A stretch of 64,000 nt of DNA from Pelodera strongyloides. Taxonomy: Eukaryota; Nematoda; Chromadorea; Rhabditida; Rhabditidae. The position numbers were made by a program, and so were the translations under genes. How positions within the stretch are numbered: the first letter of the stretch is position 1; the number at the start of each line of letters is the position of its first letter. Shown in pieces: positions 43,909 to 55,499 of the stretch. The notes under the pieces are model-generated. The model was given only the letters and a program-made list of their open reading frames with translations. It was not told the origin of the DNA and made no database searches. The stretch covers positions 124,001 through 188,000 of the forward strand of contig JAANDG010000153.1 in assembly GCA_036852015.1 (NCBI GenBank), in the 5' to 3' direction.

Positions 43909-46900
43909 CAAGATCTGTGTCATTTTCCGGGACAAAATGACCCTCGTCGTCTTCTGACTCCCTCTCTTCGGCACCCGAACCATGAAACTCTGGAATATGG
44001 AAAATTAAATATGTTTGAACAAAAATGTGGAAGCATTATATGTGCTTGCGATCAATAAAAACACACGTGAAAATATTTAGCCACGTGAAAGGCGAGGTAA
44101 CGATTTTCAAGTCACCACCAATGTTTATAAATAACTGACCTGAAAACGCCAAATCAGAACTTGTGGTGGTACCGGGCTGCTGAAAACCTTGTTGTTGAGG
44201 AATTAGTTCAAGGGACCTTTCTTCAACTTCTTCTCCTCCCATGTCGTAAGAGGATTCTAAAATAATACTTGTATACTTCAAACTCATACATTGACAAGGA
44301 AACACATACCACGTGCACATACACACATACACATACGCATACGCACACACACGCACACACACATGCGCACACACATACACACATACACAGACACAGACAC
44401 ACACGCACACACATGCACACACACACACACACACACAAACATACACACACACACACACGCAAGCGTCGCCACCCGCATCCATTCGTATTCTGTTTCTGTT
44501 AATTCGCGGTGTCTTACCAGGTGTCAACACAAGTCTCTCGGTGTCGAAAAGTGGATCGAGCAGAGCGTGAACCCTTCTAAATCCCTCTTGTCCACCAACG
44601 GCATACGGATCCAGTTCTTCTGCAAAATATCACTTAAACTTTAAACTAGGTTTCTGACTTCAGAATCATACCATGTTTTTTCGCCTATTCTCTTTCAGTC
44701 ATACATTTCACACAAACAAAACGAACCGAAAAAAAAGTCCACGAAAAGAAAAACCCCGAAAAACCGGCGAACACATGTCAGTTTTTCTAGTCATCGTAAC
44801 TGTGCGTAAATCTAGAACCTTAGAAATGTAGAGAAATATCTAATAAAAACTTAGTTTTTTTTTCCATTAACATTAGCTTTTCAGGAACCAACCGGGCAAC
44901 TTCGAAAAATCCGGGACGGTATAGTCAATACCAGTGGCTCCAGTATTAAAATTAGGCTCGTGTTGCTGGAAGAAGGCAGAAAGGTCCATTTCCTCGAAAA
45001 CATCACTGGGCGTGGGCAGAGAATTGAGATCGTGGGCAGTGGGCACGGAGGTGACTCTTGGGGTGGTTCGGCAATTACTTTGACCATTGGTCCCCTTATC
45101 AGCCAATGTACCTGAAAATAATTTGCATAAAATACAGAAAGATAGCCGCACAGAATGGCAAACTTGGCGCAGCCGACGTGTAACAAAAAGAGGGGCGCTA
45201 GAGGGATGACCCCCGAGGCGCGTCAATTGCGCACCAGCTGTTCGCTGGGCGCGCGCCGGACAAGCAAAACGCGGCCCACAATTACAATTCGGATGCGTTT
45301 CAGGTGCGCCATCGGTGTGCCAACTGCTTTAAATACTATTCACACATGCGAAACGCATCAGAACCTCTACTATCGCAATCAAATTTGCAATTTATGAGAG
45401 GAATCTAAGTGAATAAATGGAACACCACAGCGATAATAATGCGCCAGGCGTGCGCGAGATGTTTACTGCTAGTTTGCCTGCATCTGGCCATTCGATATGT
45501 TAATAAACTATCAGCACCTTTGTTGGCGTTGTCCCCACTGTCATCATCGCTGTCTCCATCATCATCAGACGAAGACTCATCTCCTAAAATAATCACAATT
45601 ACCAACTAATTAGAGTCCAAATTGTTACCAATGGAAACTCGCATTCCAGTCGAATACAGAAAAGTGTAAGCTGCATAACACCCGATTTTGAAACGCATTT
45701 CGGGTCCTTGAGAACGCACTTATATTTATTATTTGTTTCAAGCTTGACTAATGACTAATTTCTCAGTACTGTATAATAACTAGAAACCCTTTATTGAAAA
45801 ACTTCAAGGTGTTGAATCCGGTTGCAACTTAGTTTTGTACTTATGTATTGCCTTATTCGAACATTAGTTAACCATAACAAACAATAAGTATACGTTCATT
45901 TTCGTGGGTCCTTTAACTATAATCTTCAAACTTGCGATTGGAATTCGAACAAGAGAAAACACTTTTTTTACTCACCGGTTATTGAAGACATCGTGAGGTC
46001 CTTGGGCTTCGGAACTAAAAAGTCAGTAATTAGAAATGAGTTTGTTAATTGTGAAAAGAATAGAATTCATATTCAATTCCTTTACGTTGTTTTCCTGCAT
46101 TCAGAGGCCGTGTTCACGTTAAAGGATCGCAGTCACTTCAATTTCGCCTTTTTACTTCACTTATCAATTTATATAAAAAGATACCTAGAAAAATACCTTT
46201 CCAATACCGATTAACGTAACATTTATCACAGGGAAAGAAATCCCTTCGGTTGAGTTTTGATTTTAGACAAAATGGGGTGTTTTCTAAATCGCAGTGGGAC
46301 TTGGCCGGTTGCCAATGATGACAAAACAAAGAAAAACCGGGGAAGAGAGAAAGTGTCTGCTCCACTGTCTCAGTTGTCGTTGTCATACTGTACGTATTTA
46401 GAACGCAACTGAGGGGATTTCTTTCCCTGGGTTAATTTTTCAGTAAATTGACACCGGAATGGTATTTTTCTAGGTGCTTTTTCATGTTTATGGATAATTG
46501 AAGTAAAAAGGCTAATTTGAAGTGACTGCGATCCTTTAAGTACCCTTTTGACAGAAGTACGCCTGTAGCATGGGAGGCGTATTTATTGTTAGACCAAAAA
46601 GTTGGAAGTATCCCGGCACTTCGGTATTTTCATTGTTTACAAGGTTGGAAAATTGCCAACTCCAGTACTTAGCTGTTGTTGGTGAAATCCATCCAAATGC
46701 GCGTTGCAGCGCAATTCAATCATAAATTTAAGTGGCCTAAGTACCTATTTGATGGTAAAAAATTATGACAGAAGTAAATTTTGGTGAAGACGGCCTCATC
46801 TTTTCAACGTAGCCAGCATAACTTGTATGCAGAACACTTTTCCAGTTGATCGCAATATCTTGAATATTATTCATTTGATCTTTAATTCCGATGGACGCAC

Positions 46901-48633
46901 CTCTCTTTGGACGGTCACCCAGATCCACATCAGATGGCATTCCCATGATGTCCGTGGCCAGAACATCAACCTGAAAGCAAGCAATGGAAAAGTTGTTTAA
47001 AGCGAAATCCCGGCCGGTTTTTGAAACGCATCTCAAATATTAGCATTCTTATGCAGTTATGCTAAAAGGGCTCTATTGGGGTTCTATATTTTGTTCAAGT
47101 TTAATTTATGATCATTTGCATATGAAGCATAGGAAAGCAGGGAGTACTCGATGCGTTTCAAAAACCGGCCGGTATTTTGCTTTAACCAAATATTTTTGCT
47201 TGAAACGATTCATTCAAGCGCTGGTGTGCTCATCTGCTAAAAAATGCTGCTAAGACGAAAGTAGACGCCTATACACACTTGTACACGCCTATCCTATGAG
47301 AATAATACAAAGACGTGTACATTTTGTACATTTTCACTACATTGTGGATGGATTTTTGTTTGTACATCTTAATCAAGAAAGACCTTTGGTAAAGATCAAT
47401 TCTACACAACGACCCCATTTCCATATGGCAAAATATAGGAATCTTTATTTCAGAGTTTTTTTCATGAAAATGAGGGCAAACAGTTGGGTTAACAAGTGAT
47501 AAGACGATTCCAGTTTAAACACAGGCACCTTATTTACGCATGCCAACTTACATAAGTGGCTGCCTTGTTGTCGATTTGCTCTGCGAGTTTGATGAGTGGT
47601 TCAAAAAGGGAGTTCTTGAGATCCGCCTTGAGAAAAGAGCTCATGAAGTTGAAGCGTGCAGTGGACTTGTCCCAATCATTGTTTCCAAACTAAACAAAGG
47701 AAATTTATTGCTTATTTCTCTCAACTGTAATCGATATTACCGTAGTTTGTAACATTGTCCCTACAAAAAGTACTTCAACACTACGAACACTATGTTCTAC
47801 GCGAACAACTAAAATCCAATTGCAAAAGGGAGGTCTTTTTGATATTTTTCGTTCTTCCACATTTACAGTGTGATGAATAACAGTAAGAATAGAGAAAAAG
47901 AGAATCAAGTTTGTGGTAACTCACTCGGGTAATGGCTCCCTGGAGATTGGCCAGCCGACGCCCCTTATCCTCCACCTCGTATCTCTTGCCCATGTCCTTT
48001 GCCTCCATATACACGTCCTTGAACAAGGACATCATCTCTACCTGAAAAGTATTTTTCGGTTATTTTCAATTTTCGTTTATAAAAACCAAAACCAGCCCGA
48101 TGCCCGATCTACATTTACTTTACGATACGTTTGCGTTTATTTCTGTACTTTTGCAAACAAATTGGCACTGGCTTCTTGATAATCATAAGGCATAATAGGT
48201 AAATATTCATAGATGATAAAATAAATCCCACCGTGTTCTCGTCATAAAAATCTGACGGGCATACAAAAAGGTGCTAATCTCTAGCTTACAAATATGGAGA
48301 GCCCTTCCCTGAAGCACCTTTTCCAGCACCGAACTCTGGTCGTCATACTAAAACAAGTATTATTATCAAACTAACTCTAGTTCAATGTCTCATAACATAG
48401 GAGCTTACCTATACGAAACAGAATCTTCAATCATTTACATTTTGAAGCAAAAAAAAAAAGATCTTAAAAAAACCTACTTTCATAAAGATCGACTGGACAT
48501 GGCTCCTATCTACGTGCTCTACTTGGAGAGTCTGATGGTCCGGCAACATGTCGTATACGGAAGCAGGCGAGTGCGGTCCTACCTCACGACTACCGGAACC
48601 TGCTACTCCTTTTCCAGCACGTCCTTTGGCCAT
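43909..48633 (-). CDS. Multi-exon gene, helical N-terminal region and acidic C-terminal region
   Basis: Minus-strand exons: 48633-48478 (ATG after a CTTTCAG acceptor), 48347-48290, a probable micro-exon 48171-48149, 48041-47925, 47689-47552, 46970-46745, 46014-45976, 45583-45518, 45111-44893, 44619-44518, 44256-44140 and 43989-43909. All joins keep phase. Residues 1-52 are flexible (MAKGRAGKGVAGSGSREVG). The next ~200 residues are helical and charged (VEMMSLFKDVYMEAKDMGKR, FMSSFLKADLKNSLFEPLIK, DQMNNIQDIAINWKSVLH), reminiscent of BAR- or AH-type domains, but I cannot name a family. Then comes an acidic, low-complexity part (GDESSSDDDGDSDDDSGDN, SEFHGSGAEERESEDDEGHF). No signal peptide or membrane span, so probably cytosolic or nuclear. 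The donor at 43908 is canonical GTAAGT, so the gene must continue downstream, across the satellite. Introns carry two TTAA-type elements and a CA microsatellite. Confidence 0.85.
44300..44465. repeat. CA/ACAC microsatellite
   Basis: Long imperfect AC tract in the intron between exons 44619-44518 and 44256-44140 of the minus-strand gene. Confidence 0.95.
46119..46539. repeat. TTAA-type MITE, AGGATCGCAGTC family
   Basis: TTAA then AGGATCGCAGTCACTTCAA with a right arm complementary to it and to AAAAAGGC/GCCTTTTTAC. An inner inverted pair CAGGGAAAGAAATCCC is present. It lies in an intron of the minus-strand gene. Confidence 0.9.
46997..47185. repeat. TTAA-type MITE, CCGGCCGG family
   Basis: TTAA then AGCGAAATCCCGGCCGG, right arm CCGGCCGGTATTTTGCT then TTAA. 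It lies in the minus-strand gene's intron between 47552 and 46970, and is nearly identical to 7548-7730. Confidence 0.9.
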
Positions 48634-48640
48634 GATACAC

Positions 48641-48647
48641 CTGAAAG
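48641..48647 (-). promoter_or_regulatory. Probable trans-splice acceptor
   Basis: CTTTCAG lies 7 bases before the ATG at 48633 on the minus strand, with no upstream coding exon seen. The minisatellite begins about 50 bases further upstream. Confidence 0.45.
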
Positions 48648-48689
48648 GATTGTTTTGTCGTGTTATGCATACACTTTTGCCCAGATTGT

Positions 48690-50900
48690 ACGTTATGTGC
48701 CATGAAATAGAGAGTGCCAAAGTGTGCGCGGCACAGGTGCCGTGCAGGAAACACTATGTGCCAAGCAATGTGGGGTGCCAAAGATTGCGAGTCTCTATTG
48801 CGGGTGCAGGTAACACAGTGTGTCACGCAAAACAGAGTGTAAAAAGATGCGCGACACAGTTGCAGGCAAAGTAAGCACAGTGTGCCACGTTAAAAGAAGC
48901 GTAAAAATGTGCGCGGCACATTTACCGTGCAGGAAACACTATGCGCCAAGCAATGGGGGGAGGTGCCATTGGGCCATGCAATACAGAGTGTAAAGCGGTG
49001 CGCGGCACAGTTGCTTGTACAGGAAACACAGTGTGCCACGCAAAACGGAGTGTAAAACGATGAGCGGCACAGTTGCCATGTGTGAAACACTATGCGACAT
49101 GCAATATAGAGCCTACGAAGGTGCGCGATTCAGTTGCGGATGCAGGAACCACAGTGTGTCACGCAAAACGGAGCGTAAGAAGATGCGCGACACAGTAGCC
49201 GTGCAGGAAACACTGCTTATCATGCAATACAGAGTGTGAAACGGTGCGCGGCACAGTTGCGTCAGTTGCGTGTACAGGAAAAACAGTGTGCCAGGCAAAA
49301 GGGAGGCCGTGCGGGAAACACTATGCGCCATGCAATATAGAGCGTAAGGAGGTGCGCGACACCGTTGCAGATGCAGAAAACACAGTGTACCACGCAAAAC
49401 GGAGTGTAAAACGATGAGCGGCACAGTTGCCATGTGTGAAACACTATGCGACATGCAATATAGAGCCTACGAAGGTGCGCGATTCAGTTGCGGATGCAGG
49501 AACCACAGTGTGCCACGCAAAACGGAGCGTAAGAAGATGCGCGACACAGTAGCCGTGCAGGAAACACTGCTTATCATGCAATACAGAGTGTGAAACGGTG
49601 CGCGGCACAGTTGCGTGTACAGGAAAAACAGTGTGCCACGCAAAAGGGAGGCCGTGCGGGAAACACTATGCGCCATGCAATATAGAGCGTAAGGAGGTGG
49701 GCGACGCCGTTGCAAATGCAGAAAACACAGTGTACCACGCAAAACGGAGTGTAAAAAGATGAGCGGCACAGTTGCCGTGCGGGAAACACTATGTGCTAAC
49801 CAATATGGAATGTAAAAAGATGTGCGGCACAGCAACCGTGCAGGAAACACTATGTGCATTTCAATATAGAGTGTAAAAAGGTGCGCAACACAGTTGCATG
49901 TACAGAAAATACCGTGTGTAAAACAGAGTGTAAAAATATGCGCGCACAGTTACCGTGCAGGAAACACTATGCGCCGTGCAATATAGAGCGTAAGAAGGCG
50001 GGCGACACAGTTGCGGGTGCCGATATCACAGTGTTCGCAAAAAGGGGTAAAAAGATGCTCGGCACAGTAGCCGTGCTTGAAACACTATGTGCCATGCAAT
50101 ATAAAGTGTGAAATGGTGCGCGACACAGTTACGGCTTATGGCTGCAGAAAACACAATGTGTCACTCAAAACGGAATGTAAAAAGATGCGCGGCACAGTTG
50201 CAGGAAACACTATCTATCTGCCATGCAATGTAGAGCACTGTGCAGGAAACGCTATCTGTCATGCAATGTAGAGTGTGAAAGGTGCTCCACACAGTTACGG
50301 CTTATGGCTGCAGGAAACGCTCTGTGCAAAACGTGTGCAAAACTTAATGTAAGAAGGTGCGCTGCGCAGTTGCCGTACAGGAAACACCATGTACCATGCA
50401 ATATACAATATAGAGTATAAAAAGATGCGCGGCACAGTTGCCGTGCAGGAAACACTATGAGCCATGCAACATAGAATGCAAAAATGCGCGCGACACAGTT
50501 ACGTGTGCAGAAAACGCAAGAGTCATGAAAAACTTAATGTAAAAAGTGCTCGGCACAGTTACCGTGCAGGAAACACATGTGCCATGCAATATTGAGTGTA
50601 GAAAGACGCGCGACACAGTTACGGGAGCAGGAAACGCAATGAGTCATGCAAACCTTAATGCAAAAAGATGCGCGGCACTGTTGCCGTACAGGAAACACTA
50701 TGTTACATGGAATATAGAGGGTGAAAAGGTGTGGGCCACTGTGGGATCAGGAAACGCAATGTCTCACGCAAAACGGATTGTACAAAGAAGCGCGACACCG
50801 TTGCAGTCAGGAAACACTATCTGCCACGCCATATAGAGTGTAAAAAGGTGCGCGACACAGTTGCGGCTTCAGGAAACACAGTGTGCGCCATATAACAGAG
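48690..50900. repeat. Minisatellite, ~60-bp half units in ~118-bp dimers
   Basis: Alternating half units end in CAGGAAACACTATGYGCCATGCAATATAGAGYGTAAA-type and CAGGAAACACAGTGTGCCACGCAAAACGGAGTGTAAA-type sequences, each preceded by GTGCGCGGCACAGTTGC. A larger segment starting TGAGCGGCACAGTTGC is duplicated at 49061, 49415 and partly 49760 (about 354 and 345 bp apart). The many ORFs on both strands here are by-products. Confidence 0.92.
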
Positions 50901-51114
50901 ACTACAAAGTAAGGTTGTCTTGTAAATGAGAATCACATCTCAGAGCGTAATGGATAGTGCTTTACTCAGTATTTCAATGGTTATCTCATACCTATGAATT
51001 CAGTTTTATTTGAAACTTAGTTTCAGTCTCATATGCATAAACAATAAGGAATGTCGGAGAGAGAAACGAGTGATTTGCAGAAACTGCAGAAACAGACAGA
51101 AAGAGAGAGAGAGC

Positions 51115-51148
<34 letters not shown>

Positions 51149-51945
51149 AGAGAGAGAGAGTTGAAAGACGAAGAAGAGACATATTTAGAGAGAGTATGAA
51201 TTGCAGAAACACACACGTAGCATGCAATCGAACTCGCGACTTAATTCTGAGAGATGGCTGCACGGCAAGCGGATGAGAGGAGACAAGTTAGATACAAACA
51301 AACTAATCATTCCAATAATCGTTAAAATGTAACTAACTTGATAGCTTTGGATCAAAAGATCGCTAATAAACAATTTCCCAAGTAATCGGTTGCCCTGAAA
51401 AAGTAATTTTTATAATAACAAACTATTCCTGTGTATGCGGTAGAAATCTGGCTGAGAAAGCCGACAAATTGTTGGAAGCGTGAAAAGGTAACAAGAAGAT
51501 CAGATGATAAAGGATACATTTTATCGGAATATAAGTTACGTGGATAGCAGAGAAGACACATACTGAATGGAACCATAGTATATACTAATATGATATTGAC
51601 TTATTGGATTGAACAATAGTTTTTATCAACAAACTGGGAAAACTGAACAAAATAGCCCGTCATACATTGGTTTATCGAAAAAAGTAAGCGATAGAAAAAA
51701 TTAAAGAATTTCTGCATTTTGCAACACTAAATTAGTATATCTTATTTTTCACATATGTCTCATTAGCTGATTAGCATGCGCAACGTGCTTCAGCCTTTTT
51801 CAACTAATGTCTGAAGAAATGGTGGGCAAGTACGCTTCAAGCTTGGTATAAGATTATCTAGGACTACGGATGTTTCAAACTTTCCAGTTTTATACAATTG
51901 AAGATTTATAATCGAGCGTGAACAATGGAACAATTTCCATCTTGT
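50901..51945. other. Intergenic region with GA microsatellite
   Basis: A GA-rich tract lies at 51058-51170. The rest is AT-rich with no supported exon. Confidence 0.6.
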
Positions 51946-52121
51946 TTAAAGCGAAATAATGGCCAGTTTTGAAACTTATGGCAGATGCTGTATATAGTGT
52001 ATGCAAATTACTGCACGACAACTGCCCGATTATTATGCTGATAATATTAATTTGCATACATCATAGGATAAAAGTGCATGTCCCAGATACTTTACAAAAT
52101 GTGGCCGTTATTTCGCTTTAA
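51946..52121. repeat. TTAA-type MITE, TAATGGCCAG family
   Basis: TTAA then AGCGAAATAATGGCCAGTTTT, with the right arm ending GTTATTTCGCT and TTAA. Interior CACGACAACTGCCCGATTAT matches the element at 33218-33386. Confidence 0.85.
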
Positions 52122-52659
52122 AAGCAAAACTTCGCACATGGCTCTGTACTTCGTACTATGTACATATGCACTGAACGAGACAAACTACTATAATATAAAA
52201 TTTTAATATATTATTTTCTACAGGTGTTTTTCTTACTTTTTATAATATGTGTATGGTTGACAATTTCGACTTGAATACGTATAGATTGTATACGTAGTGT
52301 TCTGTAGATTTTTGTTCAAGACAGCATAACCTAGTCAACTGCTTCTTTCTAACACGCTGATATCAGCTGAAAATTACAATCTGAAGTGTTTTATGTCAGT
52401 TGATCACCTCATAGAGCTTTGACTAATGCGTGAATTTAGTATATTGGATCAAAACTAGCAAATAAACATCACAAAATAAACATAAAATCGTTAGAATAAC
52501 AATCTCGTTACCATTTTGTTTCTTCCATCTTTTCTTTCATCTAGTAATGTGATATTTACCAAAATTTCCCAGAACTTAGAGTTCTAAAGAAATTCAATAA
52601 GAGATAAACCTTCCTTTATTTGGCGATTAGCCGGTTATTTGTGAGGAACAAAGTCAAGA

Positions 52660-52965
52660 GTTGCGCGCGGCAACAGTTTGGGGGTGTTTCCCGCAAAAGA
52701 ATTTGGTGCGCGCCGCAAAGTTTTTTCAACGACTTCGGTTGCCGTTTTAGTGCGGGATGCACCCCCAAACTGTTGCGGGAAACACCGCCAAAACGTTGCC
52801 GAAATGGTGCGGAAACGATGCGGAAATGGTGCGAGGCGCAACTTGCGGGCCGAACCAAGAAAAGTGTTTCCCGCAAAGGATCGGCGCACATTTTGCGCCC
52901 CATTTCTTTGCGGCGCGCATTTTGTTTCCCGAAATGGTGCGGCGCGCAGCTCATCGGCTCTCAGT
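52660..52965. repeat. GC-rich inverted and interspersed repeat block
   Basis: GCAACAGTTTGGGGGTG on the left is inverted as CACCCCCAAACTGTTGC. GTGTTTCCCGCAAA occurs twice and GAAATGGTGCGG three times. ORFs on both strands arise from composition. It is clearly richer in GC than its flanks. Confidence 0.65.
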
Positions 52966-53414
52966 GTAGCGTACTTTTTGTGAAATTGGTCCTACTCGAT
53001 AAATGGGATGAATGTGAACTGTTTTTCATTTCACAGTGTTAATGATAATGTTATTCAAAATGACGATCCCTTATTCGGAGATACCTGTTTTTTTCCCGCT
53101 TTCGCTTTTCTTCACTTGGTCCATTTTTTTTAATTCATATTATACTTTATATGAACCAACCTTCTTATTAGCCTTATTTAGTGACAGTGACAAGTCATCA
53201 AATCACATGTACCCTTTCACGATAATAATAATAATAATTATTGTTATTAATAAGCAAGTAAAACACATGTATTTTGGTGATATTATTTTCCAACACGGTT
53301 ATTATATTTTTATTAGGTAACAAAAAGCAAAACAACTTGGTTGTAATCGATAGTGTTAAAGAATACGTAATGACAATATGAGCTCCTTTTTTTCCCACGT
53401 TCCTTACTGACTAG
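52966..53414. other. AT-rich region
   Basis: A short AAT microsatellite lies at 53221-53240. No exon supported. Confidence 0.5.
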
Positions 53415-54810
53415 GCCGTTATAGCCTAACTGGTAGTGCAGTAGACTGAGGTTAAGTCAACCAAGGTTCGATTTTTTCGCACAAGCTGTGTTTTTGCAAT
53501 TTACGTAATAAAGGAGAATGATCTTGCAGTTTATCGTACATGACTGAGAAATTTACTTTTCTGTTATATGAATTTAGTATAAACGCTAAAAAAATTCTCA
53601 ATTTAGGTTTGATTAAACATTAACCAAAAGCCAGAGAACGCTTATGTTATAAAACAACTTTTTGTTGTTATAAGCAAAAACTTTATTTTTGTATTTAACC
53701 GAGATAAATTTTATCTACACATTTTTTTGTATCCAATTCATTCACTGGCCAACTATGTGTGTATATCGAAACGTATTTCTCAGGTCTCAGTGCTTATTTC
53801 GTATATAGCGACTCGAGTCGCCCGCTCCCAAATTAGCATGCGAAAATTAAAATAGGCGTTATGCAAATTTGTGGAATACGTCTTTTTTGGCTCATTTTGA
53901 TTTTCCACTCACATCACAAGTACTTACTTTTTACGCCTTTTGTGCTTACATCTTTCTACTTTATTCAATTATTATTATTACTATGGCTGCTTTTTTATAA
54001 TCTAGAAAGGAATATATCACAAAGACCACAGATATATGATATGTTCCATTTAACTAAGTTATTATTGAGATTAAGATGTAATCTTTTCTATGTCAGCATT
54101 TTATGCACCAATTTACAATAGTTTATCAAACTTTCATTTCAGGTGAAATGGAAAATCAAACAATTCGAAATGACCAACTCTAATTCAAGGACTTGAAGCT
54201 TTGTGGGGGCACTCAATGAAGCGATGGAAGGAAATGTGAGTTCTCAGGTAAGTTTCTGGTAGCAGTGGTACTTTTTGTGGTCAGGTGGTTAGTGAACACG
54301 AGACCTCGGGGGAGTTGCCCCGAGGCCGGGATCTCCCCTGGGAGGTGTCCTCCCTCGGGGACCCACAGGTCGGAGGGGGGAACCGTTCCCCAGGAGGAAA
54401 GATCGGTGCTGGCTCGGTTCTGGACCGAGTCGGCACCGGCGATGGGAGGATCAGAGTCTGGTGCTCAGCACTGGTGGGGTACATCACGGCGAGGGTGTGT
54501 ATGGTGCCGGGCAGACTGTGCCCTGGAGGTAAGTTATTTAGTGATAGGACCCCTAAGGACTCTTTAACTACTTTAGTAGATAATTAACATCTTGCAGTAG
54601 TCAGTTGGCATGTCCAGGGGCGTTAAATTTAAGAAATGTACATTCTTGTATATGCAGCATCCTGTAAATGCATCATTCTGTGAATAATCATCCTGTGAAT
54701 TATCCTAGTTTTCGCGTTTGTTTCCTTGTGAAATGCGGAATCCTTACTTGTATTTCTTTGAATGATTTTGTATTATTGTGTGTTTCTTTTTGCTTGTGAA
54801 TAAATATTTA
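53415..54810 (+). mobile_element. Long tRNA-headed element, copy B (inverted partner at 15800-17283)
   Basis: It begins with A-box TAGCCTAACTGG and B-box AGGTTCGATT (53415-53475), followed by TTTTTGCAATTTACG, AT-rich sequence, ATTAGCATGCGAAAATTAAAATAGGCG, the GC-rich core in reverse orientation, and CATCCTGTAAATGCATCATTC. Copy A shares all of these in inverted order. Copy B has a shorter AAT tract and a deletion near its right end. No protein-coding capacity was identified. Confidence 0.6.
54251..54606 (-). ncRNA. GC-rich structured core, copy B
   Basis: The reverse complement of this segment matches 16026-16375 with only a few differences. One of them turns an outer A-U pair of the last hairpin into G-U (GGCC..GGTC), again stem-preserving on the same strand. 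It is orientated opposite to the tRNA-like head of its host element, so transcription from that head would give the complementary strand. Confidence 0.5.
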
Positions 54811-55114
54811 AAACAATTTTGATTTTTCATTCCTGGATGTTTTGAATTAAATTAAAATGTTTGATTGGTGTATAAACAAAGTTTTGCATGGACCTGCGGA
54901 TGTCAATTGAAGTATCAGTATCATGTAAATTAAAAGATCCAAATTTATATTTCTAAGTTGTGAACCTTTTATTCATAATATTTTTGTCAAAGTGCCAAAT
55001 TTGAGAATGAAAATGAGACAAGTAAATTCAAGAAATCAATTAATTTGAACAAAAGTAGACAGCTTTGTACCGGCTTTGAAGGCTAGTATAAATATACAAA
55101 GAAGCGAGATTTAC

Positions 55115-55495
55115 TTATGGTGTATAACCGGTTATCCAATAAGGTTTACTAGGATTTTTCGTCATTGTGTTTTTTTTTGTGTATAGTTTTTCTGTACTTC
55201 CGCGAAACTTGTCAAGTTTCCCGAGGTTGGATTGCTGAAGGATATATAACTTGGAAAAACTGTCTGATTGGAATTCGAATTTCGTGGAGACATTTCTGCA
55301 ATTATCAGACTTTTCGAAACTGAAATAATAACTAGTATATAGCGCTACGAATCCTGAAAGAAAAATAAAAATTGAGGAACGGAGATCTATACCTGAAGTA
55401 GTGATTTGGTTCATATTTGATTGATAAGTGTTTGTTTGTTTGTAAATCAGTTTGTAATCTTGTTGTGTAGGAGGCTGTTGCCGAACAACCGACAT
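55115..55495 (-). CDS. Possible small gene, 126 codons or with a 39-nt intron
   Basis: A single minus ORF starts MSVVRQQPPTQQDYKLIYKQ and ends KPYWITGYTP. Internally, GTATAG...TTTCTTTCAG (39 nt, in frame) would be an intron; removing it joins NQITTS to GFVALYTSYYF. The product is Q/N/S/K-rich with a weak hydrophobic stretch. It has no recognised family and no clear trans-splice acceptor, so an expressed gene is uncertain. Confidence 0.35.
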   Translation of the reverse strand: MSVVRQQPPTQQDYKLIYKQTNTYQSNMNQITTSGIDLRSSIFIFLSGFVALYTSYYFSFEKSDNCRNVSTKFEFQSDSFSKLYILQQSNLGKLDKFRGSTEKLYTKKNTMTKNPSKPYWITGYTP

Positions 55496-55499
55496 TCAA

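Noticed and set aside
46745..48633. Assigning the minus-strand gene to ICA1/arfaptin/BAR proteins
   Set aside because: The helical region is suggestive but no diagnostic motif was found, so no symbol is given.
48690..50900. CRISPR-like alternation of conserved and variable segments
   Set aside because: Both half units are repeats and diverge gradually, with no unique spacers. It is a eukaryotic minisatellite.
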